Below, one piece after another: positions 34,801 through 46,475 of a stretch of 64,000 bases of DNA. Source of the stretch: Lobosporangium transversale (Eukaryota; Mortierellomycota; Mortierellomycetes; Mortierellales; Mortierellaceae); contig NW_019028982.1 of the NCBI RefSeq assembly GCF_002105155.1, positions 332,501-396,500 on the forward strand, read 5' to 3'. The notes under the pieces are model-generated. The model searched no databases, was not told where the DNA came from, and saw only the letters and a list, made by a program, of their open reading frames with translations. Every line of letters begins with the position of its first letter. The stretch's first letter is position 1. A program made the translations under genes and the position numbers.

Positions 34801-37800
34801 TCTCTCTGGCGCTTTCTCTAACACCTTCTCTGATACCTTCTCTGACACCTCCTCTGACACCTTCTCTAAAGCCTGCCCTAACACTTCCTCTGTTAGGACC
34901 GGTGCCAATGGAGATGCCAGTCTCCAGGCCAGCCTCAGCCATCAGAGTATTCGCATCCTCGAGAGACTTTGTCAAGTGCTTTATCTGAGCATCCTGTCTA
35001 GCCATTATTGCATGTGTCTCCTTTTCAACATTATTGAGCTTAGTCTGAAGGGTTTGGATCGTATGCCTTGAGACTCGGAGCAGATCCTCCAGCGAATAGA
35101 TGTTTGATTTGAGCTGCGATAGCATTCCGTCTATATGGAGTTTTGTGGACGGTCAGTAAGGACTCTTATTATGGCGAACAAAATAAATAAAGTCCTTAAA
35201 CATTAACATACCATCTTTCTGGCCTATTTCATGCTCCAGCTGGATCTTCTGCCTCTTTAAATTCTCGACCTCCTGCTTCAGTTGTTTTGATTCTTCGAGG
35301 ATATCATTCAATCGATCTTGATCAACAAGTTTGCTAACAAGTTGGCTGACAGAGTAGCCAATCTTTTGTTCAAGATCATCTGTGAGGCCTCGTCGGTCCA
35401 TTACAACCTGTGTTACAATGGCATCCATAAGCTGAAAGTAGCGGATCCTGAAATAAAAAAAAGCGTTGAGTTAGTACTGGCATAGTTCAATGGCCCAAAT
35501 TTTTGAAATCCAAGTCTACATTGATGGCAGTCCATGTACCTTAGATCGCCCTCTTCACGAATGAGAAGCATATGTTGGAGGAGTGATAAGAAAAAGTCGT
35601 ATGCCCTGCTGCTTTCTACAGAGCGAAGCAATGCATGGAATACATCGTACGGATCGGACATGTCATGCAGAATTTGATGGTTATAGAACTCCACCATGTC
35701 ATCATAGTCATTCTCTGCCTCATCTTCATAAATGTTTAGCTGTCTGTCAATCAGGTCGTGATTGAGACTCCTCATTTTCTATTGCCATCATATCCCAAAG
35801 TAAGCATCCAGTTAATGAGATCATTGATATGTATTCTAGTGATATATGCAAAAACAGCACAACAGCAGGAGCCACTTACAGAAATGATCCGTGTCAATCC
35901 GCTGGTTGTCAGCTGACTTCGGAGGTGGATACGAAGCTCAATATCGTCAACAACTTGTAATAACGCATTGATCAAGATGACGTTTGATAGCTATAAAAAA
36001 AAAAAAAAAAAAAAAAAGCGTTACTGTAAGTGAAGGATATGTACAGCTTTGCAGTGCAAATATCATACTGAGAACTGTAAAAAAAAAAAAAAAAAAAAAA
36101 AAAAATTGTACAAGTGAACACGTACCACATATTCAATCAGATGGCTGTCAAGTGTTCCTGTCTTCTTCAGCTCCTCGCTCATTCCGATCGCTGTACCAAA
36201 TCGACCACGTCCATCAATAGTGTTCTCCAGGATTCTCATCCATGCATCAAAGCGAGCGCTTTCCCTCCAGTACTCTTGTACTTGATCCAATCCTTCCAAG
36301 ACCAATTTATGGCCCATTGGAACCTCACAGTAGCACAAAAAAGTCAAGACTTCTACAACCAGCTTCCTTGTCTGGATCTGAGGTGAAGTAATTGAGAAAC
36401 AGAGAGCATATATACAAGGAGGGTGCTTAATTGCTTCCTGCGCGCCCCATCGGTTGTTAAGTAACGTCTTTAAACATTTAACAATCTCATGTTCCATCGC
36501 CAAATCCGCATCTCGTCTATAATTTGAATAAAATAAAGGGTTTGTCTGAGACGTCAAGGGAATTTTGGAGAATTACAGAAACTGATTCATCTCGTCTAAT
36601 CTATTAGGGTAGGGCATAAAATGTTCATACCTTGATGGTCTATGGTTCAAAGTAGCTAGTGACGATGACAGGATTTGTTGTCCACGGTTTTGAATGAAAA
36701 TCCGGACCCATCTTTAAAAAAGCAAAGAAACAGTAGGGTGAGCTTGACAAAAGTCATTCAACAAAACGATGTTGATGTGTGCCAATCATTCGATTAAATA
36801 AAGGGTAATTTGGAATAAGATGTGTAACGTACGATATTGGTTGCGACTTGAGAGACACGTGAAGGGCGACGAGAACTTTAACGTCCATGTTTCTAAGATC
36901 TGCATCCGACTGCATCTTTCTCACATAATACTCTGGCGAGGATTTGTCAATTTGACCTTCAACGCGTTTCTTAGCCTAGAAAAAATAAAGGGAGGACGGA
37001 GAGCAAGAAGGATAAAGAAAGGTAGCCGCAAAGCTTGATATGAGTAAAACTGACACGTTTTTTTTATATAAATGTATAGATTACCAACATAAAAGCTATA
37101 TTGATCGTACCTTGTTCTGCTCCTGTGCTTCATGTTGACAAATGAGTTTCCATTTGATATCTAATGGAAGTGCTTCCATTTTCTTGCGCTTTTCACTTCC
37201 CTGCATGTCCATGTTATTCTGTTGGCAATAAAATTAAAAATAATTAAATCAATAAAGTTAGTGTCTTGAAGATCGCTGTTTTCTAGAATAACCTTTTTTT
37301 CCCCTCCTTGTCGTTATTGCAAACAAAAAAAAAAAAAAAAAAAAAAAAAAGATAGAGGGAGAGAGAGAATAGCATCTTCACAGAATGTATTGCCCAGGGT
37401 TAACGCCTCAAACCTCTCAGGTTTGATTATCTTTTGTTATTTGCACACATTCAATTGCCCACACACAAATTAAAAAAAAAAAAGAAAAAGGAAAAAAAAA
37501 AAAAAAAAAAAAAAAAAAAGTGCATGAAAGCCCCTTCTATATCCCCTTCGTTTCTCCCTTTCTGAGGGAAAAAAAAAAAAAAAAAAAAAAAAAGTTGGTT
37601 GTACCATAAAGTCAATAAAACGATCCTCGATTTCCTGGTCATTTCGAGGACGTGTTGGGGGCAAAGGTTCGCTTCGTCCAGCTTCACTGGCTGTCCCTGA
37701 GGTTGAGGTTCTAAATGAGCGTACAGACTGGGTGTCATAGTTATTGGGGGAAGTGGGACGGTCTATTCCTGAAGAGACACGGTGATGTCCTGCAGCGAAG

Positions 37801-38189
37801 GAGGTGATGGCAGCGGCAGCGGCAGTGGAGACGGATCCAAGGTATGAACCAGATGAGGATGAGTGATGGCTAGGATGACCTCTTGCTGATTGTGGTGGAG
37901 ACGAGGTTGAGGAATAGTCTCCCGAGTATGAATGATGTCCGTGCCCTCCTCCGGCTCCATTGCCACCATTGCCATCACCCGAGTTTGTATTTGAATAAGC
38001 GTATTGTCCTTGCTCTCGGTCTGACTGCTGAAAACTTGTACGAGGCTGGTAGGTTGTCTGGGGTACAAAGGGTGGACTGCTTGGTTGATAATAGCCAGTA
38101 CCCGAAGGAATTAAAGTAGGAGAGGAGATGGTGATTGGCTGATTATATTTTGTCGATTTCTTTTTGCCGAGATGCAGAAGCTTGTCCAT
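31271..38189 (-). CDS. Diaphanous-related formin (GBD-DID-FH1-FH2-DAD)
   Basis: Thirteen exons close in phase: 38189-37605, 37218-37111, 36975-36833, 36711-36631, 36516-36126, 35990-35880, 35778-35540, 35447-35212, 35130-34315, 34201-32942, 32856-31910, 31765-31630 and 31488-31271 (1756 residues). A low-complexity N-terminus is followed by the GTPase-binding/DID armadillo region (EIEDRFIDFM; SWVRIFIQNRG; EYVLSNVILINALLQVVDD), then a coiled coil. FH1 has long Pro runs (about residues 1059-1244). FH2 contains KTLQWEKLNYMSV, MLGGMKHTNPEIRNA and LLNLILMLGNYMNG. The DAD is GMMDSLLESLRNGG followed by a basic cluster. The order is that of Rho-activated, autoinhibited formins (Bni1, For3, SepA), which nucleate actin cables at growth sites. 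Unusual features are a repeated Ser-Asp heptad array before FH1 and an Arg-Glu repeat in exon 9. Confidence 0.93.
33181..33735 (-). repeat. FH1 polyproline coding repeats
   Basis: Proline-run repeats inside the formin gene. Between about 33534 and 33735 a unit of about 42 bp recurs four times, encoding a run of nine prolines followed by V/I-S-G-A. Two further long proline runs lie at about 33180-33290. These are profilin-binding FH1 sequences. The antisense frame reads as polyglycine and is not a gene. Confidence 0.9.
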
Positions 38190-39426
38190 GACGAGACGAG
38201 AAAGATGTGAAGAAGAAAAGAAAGGAAGGGGAAAATAAAAGATAAAAATATAAAATAAAATAAAATAACAAAATAAAAGTAAAAATAAAAAGGGAAGGGA
38301 GAGGAGAAGAAGGGAGAAGGAAGAAGGGAGACTTGCAACGAAGTAAGGACCGTTGCAAGGTCAATTGGTCAAGGTGTTCCTCTCACTCAACCCTTTGAAG
38401 GAGATGTCGTGGTTAAAATAAAAGGTATGATTGAGAGAGAGAGAGAGAGAGAGATTGAGAGAGATTGAGAGAGATTGAGAGATTGAATAAAAAAGAGATA
38501 AAAAAAAAAAAGAACTAAATGACGTTGAGCATAAAAAGAACGAGCAGAGTGAGCATTTTTGATAAAAGTAAAAAGTTATAATAAAAAAGAAGTAAGCAAG
38601 GGAAACGTAAAAATATAAAATTAATCTTAATACTTTTTGCTGGACTCAACTCACAGTCACTTTAATCCATTTCGCCCCTCTGGAGGAAAAAGCACTAACA
38701 CAGCTCTCTTACCATCTATCATCTTTGCTGCAAGACATGATCTGCCTTCGCTCGTGACTCTTACCCAGGAATGCTTTCAGACATTCAGATATTCAGATAT
38801 GTATATTTATATACTCTTGAACAACTCATTTATAACAAAAATATATATACTCTTGAACAGATCTGACTGGACCCAAGACTTATCCAACCACGTCCAATTG
38901 CCTTAACTTTTTGTTTCGGGGAACTATCCCAATAAGAAAACTGTGTTGATGTCATTGGAATCTGCAAATTACAATACCAGTTCAACAACAAAGCCAAAAA
39001 GCATTGCAATTGCATGCCATTTTGTTACTTTATTAACGCCTCCGATGCTTCTCTGATTTGATCATGCCACCATCCCTATCAGTTTTGTCCTTGCATCTGC
39101 AGCATCTGTTACTGTGAAGCCAAGGAGATAATAAATCAAGAATGGGTCAAATAAATTTATAACATCAGCTTGTCAGGTGACACGGCACATGAGAAAGATA
39201 AACACACACTGACCTAAACACAAATATCCAAATACAGAATCCAACCGTGTGAAAGTAAAAAAAATATTTCCATTTTTTCCCTTTTTTGATTTCTCATCCT
39301 TTCCCTTTTTCTCTCTTTCCTTCGCTCTTCTCTTTATTTCTCCTCTTCTTTTCTCACTTTCATCTTTCTTTTCTCCTTGTCCAAACCATCTCTCCCTTCC
39401 ATATCCTTTCCTCCTGAATCTTAATC
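38190..39426. promoter_or_regulatory. Divergent promoter region of the formin and CBS genes
   Basis: About 1.2 kb with no supported gene. It has an A-rich region just upstream of the formin start (38215-38300), a (GA)n stretch at about 38434-38482 and a CT-rich leader before CBS (39270-39420). A duplicated TATATACTCTTGAACA segment occurs near 38807-38823 and 38841-38860. Confidence 0.5.
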
Positions 39427-41640
39427 ATGTCGGCTATTACTTGCACACTTCCTGGTTGCAATCAGATCGGATCTCATAGACACGAGGAACAGTATGTTCA
39501 TGTGCTCTGTTATTCTACAATACCTCTTCTCTGTACCTTATTCAGGCACAATATTCTAACCCGCCTTTTACACACATTCAACCCATTAGCACTAATGAAC
39601 CTGCTATCCTCAACAGCATCCTTGAACACATCGGAAACACTCCCTTGGTCCGTATCAACAAGATTGCAAAGACTGAGGGTCTTCAATGCGAGCTTTGTAT
39701 GTACCTTTTTTTTTTTTTATTTTTTTTTTTATACAATATATAAAAAAAAAAAAAAGAAAGAAAAAAGTTGTTGACTTTGGAGATAAGTAAACTAAACAGG
39801 TATTTTTTTTTTTCTTTTCCTTTCTCGTTGGACCATTCAGTGGCCAAATGCGAGTTCTTCAATGCTGGAGGCTCTGTCAAGGATCGTATTGGAAAGCGTA
39901 TGGTCGAAGAGGCTGAGAAGGACGGTCGCTTGAAACCTGGATACACCATCATTGAACCCACCTCAGGAAATACTGGTAAGCGAATAGGGTCAACTTGTGG
40001 TCTTTTATATATACATATATATGTGTGTCTCTTTCCACCTCCATTTTTCTCCTATATTGGCCTTCGCCATTTCATCTTGGACCGCTCTTTCCAGCAACTT
40101 AAGACAATTGTTGTTGTTCTTTTTTCCCATGTGCATGTATACTTTTTTTTTTTTTTTTTTTTTTTATTATTCCTCGGCACCTCTAGTTCGCTTGGTCACA
40201 CAATAACAATAACCAGTTCTAGACTGAGTTGTAAAAAAAAAAAAAAAAAAAAAAAATTGAATTTGGAATTTAGTGAGCTAACAACAAAACAAATATCAAA
40301 CTTTTGCGTGGGAATATTCCTATTAGGCATTGGTCTTGCTCTCGCCGCTGCTGTAAAAGGATACCGTACCATTATCACCTTGCCCGAAAAGATGTCTCAA
40401 GAAAAAGTGGATGTGCTCAAGGCTCTTGGTGCTGAAATTGTCCGCACACCCACAGAGGCTGCCTGGGATGCCCCTGAATCTCACATTGGAGTTGCAAAGC
40501 GACTCAATGCCGAGATCCCCAACTCGGTCATCTTGGATCAGTATGCTAACCCCTACAACCCTGTCGCCCATTATGACCACACTGCCGAGGAGATTTACAG
40601 AGCCTGCGATGGAAAGATTGACATGTTAGTCGCCGGTGCCGGAACTGGAGGAACCATCACAGGAATTGCTAGAAAGCTTAAGGCTCTCTGCCCCAATATC
40701 ATTGTAAGTTTTTTCTTTATTATTATTACTTTTTTCCATCTGAATCATGTGAATGGTTTTATATTTTTATTTTTTATTGTTATTAACTGCTATAAACTGT
40801 TATAATACAATGCCGCATTAGATTGTTGGAGTGGATCCTCATGGTTCTATTTTGGCTCAACCAGAATCACTCAACACATCGACAGAGGGTTACAAGGTCG
40901 AGGGTATTGGTTACGATTTCGTCCCAGAAGCGTTAGACCGCAGCTTGGTTGATCGATGGATCAAGTCGGCAGACAAGGAATCCTTCACCATGGCTCGTCG
41001 TTTGATTCGTGAGGAAGGTATTCTCTGTGGAGGCTCCTCAGGTACTGCAGTTGTCGGTGCTATCAAGGCCGCCAAGGAATTGGGACCTGGCAAGCGCTGT
41101 GTTGTCATCCTGCCCGACTCTGTTCGTAACTACATGACAAAGTTCTTGAACGATGATTGGATGCAGACCAACGGCTTCACAGATCAGACCATGGTCTCCG
41201 AAAAAGAATCCAAACATCTGCAGTGGGGTGGTGCCACCGTTGGAAGCCTTCATCTCAAGGCCGCTGTCACAGTCACGGACACCTCTCGTTGTCGTGAGGC
41301 CATTGTGTTGATGGAAAGCAATGGATTTGATCAGCTTCCTGTCGTCTCCGCCAAGAACGGTCGTCTCGTTGGCTTGGTCACCCTTGGCAATTTGCTCTCC
41401 AGAATCGCTGCGGGCCGTGTCCAGATCGATGGTCAAGTTCAAGATGTCATGTTCAAGTTCCAAAAGTCTGGAGCCCACTTCACTGAAATTACAGACGACA
41501 CTCCTCTTGAGGACTTGACGAGCTTCTTTGAGAAGAACTCTGCTGGTATTGTCACCGAGCGTGGAGGTTCCAAAGTCAAAGCCGTCGTTACCAAGGTTGA
41601 TCTGGTTTCCTTCTTGGTCAAAAAGACTGCTTCCGCCTAA
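39427..41640 (+). CDS. CYS4: Cystathionine beta-synthase with possible N-terminal heme motif
   Basis: Five exons: 39427-39491, 39590-39696, 39841-39975, 40327-40703 and 40822-41640, giving 500 residues, close to yeast Cys4. The enzyme condenses serine and homocysteine into cystathionine using PLP. The PLP lysine is Lys71 in GGSVKDRI. The substrate loop PTSGNTGIGLA, the phosphate loop [10 protein letters not shown] and the GGSSGTA motif are present. Two CBS domains follow after about residue 360 ([36 protein letters not shown]), the regulatory module. The short N-terminus contains Cys6 and His19, thirteen residues apart as are the human heme ligands Cys52 and His65; yeast Cys4 lacks heme. Intron 3 (39976-40326) is 351 bp with no in-frame stop. 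Confidence 0.96.
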
Positions 41641-41949
41641 AAGTCTGCAATCAAAAGATTCATTTGCATTTTTTTCCCCTTTTTTATTTTTCTTCTTTGG
41701 ACTTCATTGTAACATTCATAAACAGATATATACAATACAAATACATTAAAAATAATTTGTCTGATTTATTTCTCTTTTTTTGTATTTTTTATTTATATTA
41801 TATTTTTTTTTTATTATTGAAAAAAAGGAAAAAAAAATGAATGACCTTGAATATCTTCAAAGCACATTGTGGATGCCTTGTACTCCTCTTCCTTGACTAC
41901 GTCCTTCATGACAAATTAACTATGCAAATAATCCATCCAACACTTTCCA

Positions 41950-41980
<31 letters not shown>

Positions 41981-42127
41981 CCTTTTTTTTCGCAGTTCAA
42001 TGGCAATCGTCCCTTGGCTCTACTTTCAAGTATAAAAAGAGAAAAGAAATTTTGTTTTGGCTCACCCCATGCTTTATCCAGATAAAACAAAAATGTAGAT
42101 CAAAACTCCGTCGTCAAGATAAAACCA
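41641..42127. other. Convergent 3' flanks of CBS and the SR protein gene
   Basis: AT-rich, with a poly(T) run at about 41952-41980. No coding segment seen. Confidence 0.6.
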
Positions 42128-44008
42128 CTAAGGAGAAACAGAGCGGGGTTTAGGAGAGATCGAGCGGCGACGAGGCGAGGGTGAGCGCGAACGAACGCCG
42201 CCATCAGCGCGCTCGTGGCCATTGCCAGCATCTGAGGCTCTACGCTCAGGAGAACGGGAACGTCTAGGTGACATGGCTTGATCGCCATCACGATCATTGT
42301 CTCCACGCCCACGGATAGGAGAACGAGAAGCAGAAGAGCGACGGCGGGCTGGAGCTGGGCTAGGCGAACGAGGACGACGACCACGAGGGCTAGGGCTACG
42401 ACCCCGAGGGCTCAAAGAGCGTCGGCGCGGCAGAGGGCTAGGCGAACGACGAGGGGAGCGGCGGCGAGGAGGTGAACGTCCACGGCGGGGGGGAGATCTG
42501 GAGCGTCCACGGCCACCGCCACGTTCGTATCTCCAGGAAGCACTTGGTGCATTCTTTGCAAACTATAAGTACACATGAAAAATACATAAATTAAATAAGG
42601 TCAAATAATGAACATTTAAAAAAAGGTAAAAAAAAATAGCACACACTGCCCATTGAGTATTTATCGCGGTACCATGTTCTTACCTGCACGTCGAGGCGAT
42701 ATCCTTCAAATCGAACATCCCTCATTTCATGATAAGCATCACGGGCATCCCTATCATCCTCAAATTCAACAAATGCATAACTGCAGAGGTAGGCAGAACA
42801 AAGATGATAAAAATTCATATAGCAAATAACAGCGTTATTTTGCAGATCATGAAAAAAAAAAAAAAAAAAAAAAGGGAAAGGAAAGAAAATCAACACCAAA
42901 CGTAATTTTGTTTTAAATATCGGCATCAGAAGAAGTAATTTGTCGCGAAGGAGCGGTTTTTGCGTAGAGGAAGGAAGACAAAGAGAGAGGAGTCGATTCA
43001 GTAACGCAGGACCTAGACATGTTTTGGAGGCTGACGGAAGGAAGACATCTTTTTTTTTTTGTTTTTTTCTCTTGCCGTCCGTCCCATTCGTGTAGCGGGT
43101 TGTTGACGTTTCTCATCGCTCGAACATCGATCGATCGACTCGAATCATGCATAGGCGCTTCTTTCTTTTTCGTTCTCTTTATGGTTGATTCGATATGACT
43201 GAGTGTTAGCAGGACATCACAGGTGGAAATTCACAACCCCTGCAAGGCGTTTCATAATTATTGAAAGAATCATCAGCCCAGCTTTTGGTAGTGATCAAAA
43301 GTTGGATGATCAACTCATTCTTCTGATGATTATAATGAAAAGTGGAGTCAGTCCGGCCTCTCGAATAGCCAATTAATAATTAAAAAAAAAAAAAAAAAAA
43401 AAAAAGGGAAATCCCATGCATATGATATGTCAAATTCCAATAGTTCCTATCCTGTTGCTGCTGACTCATCCTTGCAGATGCTAATAGTCTTTCCTGCCAG
43501 AAGATATATCTCCCAAGTTTTTTTCCAAAAAGAAAAGGCGTAATCCTGTTGTCCTTCTGAACCTAGGAAAAAAACGACTTTTGAAATGTGTACTTACGGC
43601 TTGGAGGATTCGTTTCGAAGAGCTGGGATATCACAGCGCACAAGTGGGCCGTATCTAGTATAATACATGGGAATAAAACATTGTAAAGACAGTGATAAGT
43701 ATATCCTGAGCTGATACTTCAATGAAATATATCCTTTACAGCAGAAGAGTATAATCAAATCTAGCTTGTTTATGTACCTCTCAAATTCATAAGCGAGATC
43801 TCTAGCACGAGTACGGTGGGAGAAGCCACTGTTTGATGAAGTGGACAAATATATATTTGTAAAAATAGAAACAGAAAAAAAAAAAAGTGTCAATAGGTGT
43901 TGTCGTATTGTCGTTCTGCGAACCGATCTGATGTATTTGCAAAATGTGTGCTGTGTATAAATGGATGGGACGATTAGCTTACGAGACGAAAAGAGTGCGA
44001 CGAGACAT
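42128..44008 (-). CDS. SRP1: SR-family splicing factor, single RRM plus RS domain (Srp1-like)
   Basis: Five exons: 44008-43983, 43828-43778, 43654-43598, 42780-42684 and 42562-42128, giving 221 residues. The RRM spans residues 1-85: RNP2 is TLFVSGF and RNP1 is KPYAFVEFED, with LAYEFERYGPLVRCDIPA between them. The first exons are very short, with splice sites inside the RRM. The C-terminal 130 residues are rich in Arg-Ser, Arg-Ser-Pro and Pro-Arg-Gly repeats, the phosphorylated RS domain. The RRM resembles fission yeast Srp1 and metazoan SRSF1-type first RRMs. Expected role: exon definition and mRNA maturation in nuclear speckles. The intron between exons 3 and 4 is about 817 bp, long for this window; regulated splicing of the gene's own message would be plausible but is not shown. 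Confidence 0.9.
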
Positions 44009-44289
44009 GTTAATGCGATTGAAGTAAATTGTAGAGTGAGAAGATAAAAGAAGTAAAGAAAACAAAAGAATGAAAGGGTGTCAGAATAAAACAAAAATGT
44101 TACGTCACGATCCCGTGCGCACGATGCACGGGAATGCCATCATTTTCTATAATTGCACGTATTATTTTATTTTCCACTGTGAACCACCTCAACAGCCATC
44201 CTAATCAGCATTATGTAAATTCTGTATGCCGGATATGGGGTAATTTAGAAAAGATACAAAAATAGAAAACAAAACAAGAGGCAAACGAA

Positions 44290-46303
44290 TTACGACAACA
44301 AGTCATCAAAGTCATAGTTATTGACTTTCTTTGCTGGCTGGTTGTTGTTGGAGGCAGACATGCCTCCAAAATTACCAAATGCCATCGTGTTCTGGTTCGA
44401 GGCTGCAGGTGTCGTGGGTTTGCTGGCCCAAGCGCCTGAATTCCAGGAGTTAGCCGCCAAAGTATTCATGGACGGTGCTGCCTCCTTGGTCTTTGTCTTT
44501 CCAAGGCCATCCAATGAAATCAATCCTGATGCATTGGCCCAGATATCGTTAGGGTTGGAAGCCGATGCATTGTTGTTGTTGTTATTATTGGCCTATATGC
44601 ACACAAGAGTAACTTTAGGTCAGAATCTGTCTTCACAACGATTTGGGGGTCATGAGTTTAGACAAATACATGGACATATAAAAGTAAAAACAAAAGTAGA
44701 ATGGGGTACTGGAATCATACCGGCGCAGAGAAGGATGAATTTGGTCTTGAATTGCTTGGCGTCGTTGAATTCGCTGACATTGGAGGAATAGCGCCACTGC
44801 TGAAGGATGCCATTGTGTTGCTCTTAACAGGACTACTTCCAAGAAGGTCGAACGCTGCTGCGCCACCAGATGGCTTGGAGTTGAGGCCTCCAAAGGTGCC
44901 ACTGATATTGCTCGAGGTGCTGTTTGCCCTTACAGGAGGAAGAGCAGAGGTCATGGTAGGGTTGTATGCTGGGAATGCAGAGGTCTGAGATTGCGTTTTT
45001 TGTTCAACTGGGGGTGCACTCTGGAAATCGTCGAAATCATCAGTAGCTGACTGTAATGCACCCCATCCATCATCAACAGGTTTGGATGCAGATGAGCCGA
45101 AAGCGTTCTGATTTGAAGGAGGAGCCGCAGCTGGCTCGTCGAAATCAAACAAATTCACCTCTTTGACAGGTTCAGGCTTTGGAACGACCTTTGGAGTTTC
45201 AGTTCTGTCAGTCCTACGAGGGTTACGACGAGCAGGTGGAGAACTGGGCGAATCCAGATCATCATCATCATATCGCCCGGATCTACTGCTGCTTCCACGA
45301 TCAGTGTAACGGTCGCTGGATCTATATGAAGAACCAGATCCGCTGCCAGAATATCCGCCGTATCCACCTAGCAATTGATGATATGCGATGCGAAGACAAT
45401 AATGATTAGTCATCCCCGAAATGATATGAAGCGTATGGATCACAATCTGAAGAAGTGACCCTACCGGAACCGCCATCGTAATAACTATCGCTTCCGAATC
45501 CTCCAAACCGGGACCCAGTTCCTGCAAAGCCTCCGCCCTCAGCTCCTACATATTTGTTACGGTTCGCCTTGGCCTTCTTACGTTCCTCCTTGATACGATC
45601 CACACTGCTAAGCATCTCGGCGAACTCCTTGGCACGATTGCGAACTGGTTATAAAAAAGGGCAAAGGCAACGTTAATGATAAAGTCAATAGTAAAGTATC
45701 CTGGTCGATCTGCAAATTCAACATACCATTAATGCCCTCATCCTTTCCATTGTCGTCGACATATTGAAAGTTACGGAGCACTTTGATAGTGGAAATATGG
45801 CCACGAGCCTCATCCACAACACGTTCTGAACCATGCGTAACCAGATATTCCAGGAGAACAAGAGACTGTATAGAAAATACAACATTATAAGTGCCAAACA
45901 TCTAATGATAAAACCAATTTGATAGCAGCCGGCTGCATGAGCAATGATAAATCGACCATAGACTAACCTTGTAGATCTGACGCCACTCACGAGGCTCCTT
46001 TTCCGCAAACCGCTTGAAAATGGCCGGCATAATCTCATTAAAATATTGACTATATCATTGCGTTGAAAATGAATAGACAAAAAAAAAATGAGGATGGTTG
46101 TGGACCTCAGGACGCCCACGATTTTTTTTTTTTTTTTTTTTTTTTTGTTCATACATGTTATGAGTGGCCTGCGCCAATTCTTGCTTCAAAGTGCCAGATG
46201 CACCCCAGGGATCGTTGCTAGTGGCCTCCCTGACCTTTTGTTCCATCTCCGTGTAGTTCATAACCTTTGCGGTCCTGGTGACAGATGTAGATGCAAAGTA
46301 TAG

Positions 46304-46335
<32 letters not shown>

Positions 46336-46475
46336 CAGGTAAAGAACAAATGTTACAGACATGGAGGGAAAACGAAAAAAGCGCGATCATAATGATGGAA
46401 TCCCTACACTTTCTCGATGGCATTTCGGATATCCCACATGGAGTACCCAGATACATTTTCAATAAAGTTTTCCAT
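44290..46475 (-). CDS. ENT3: ENTH-domain clathrin adaptor (epsinR/Ent3 type)
   Basis: Seven exons: 46475-46408, 46274-46155, 46049-45968, 45865-45727, 45644-45465, 45367-44721 and 44592-44290, giving 512 residues. The ENTH domain fills about residues 1-150: YSMWDIRNAIEKV, NYTEMEQKVREATSNDPWGA, LVLLEYLVTHGSERVVDEAR and YVDDNGKDEGINVRNRAKEF. The following segment EERKKAKANRNKYVG is typical of epsinR/Ent3 and not of epsins with ubiquitin motifs. The rest is Gly/Ser-rich and disordered, with acidic-Phe motifs FDFDEP and DDFDDFQSAP (gamma-ear/AP-1 or GGA binding) and a C-terminal DFDDLLS. Expected role: PI4P-dependent clathrin traffic between trans-Golgi and endosomes. Donor of exon 1 is GTAGGG, less common than GTAAGT. 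Confidence 0.92.

Noticed and set aside
23254-41640. MET6 and CBS as a sulfur-metabolism gene cluster
   Set aside because: They are about 14 kb apart with AP-4 beta and formin between; no shared promoter or other pathway genes.
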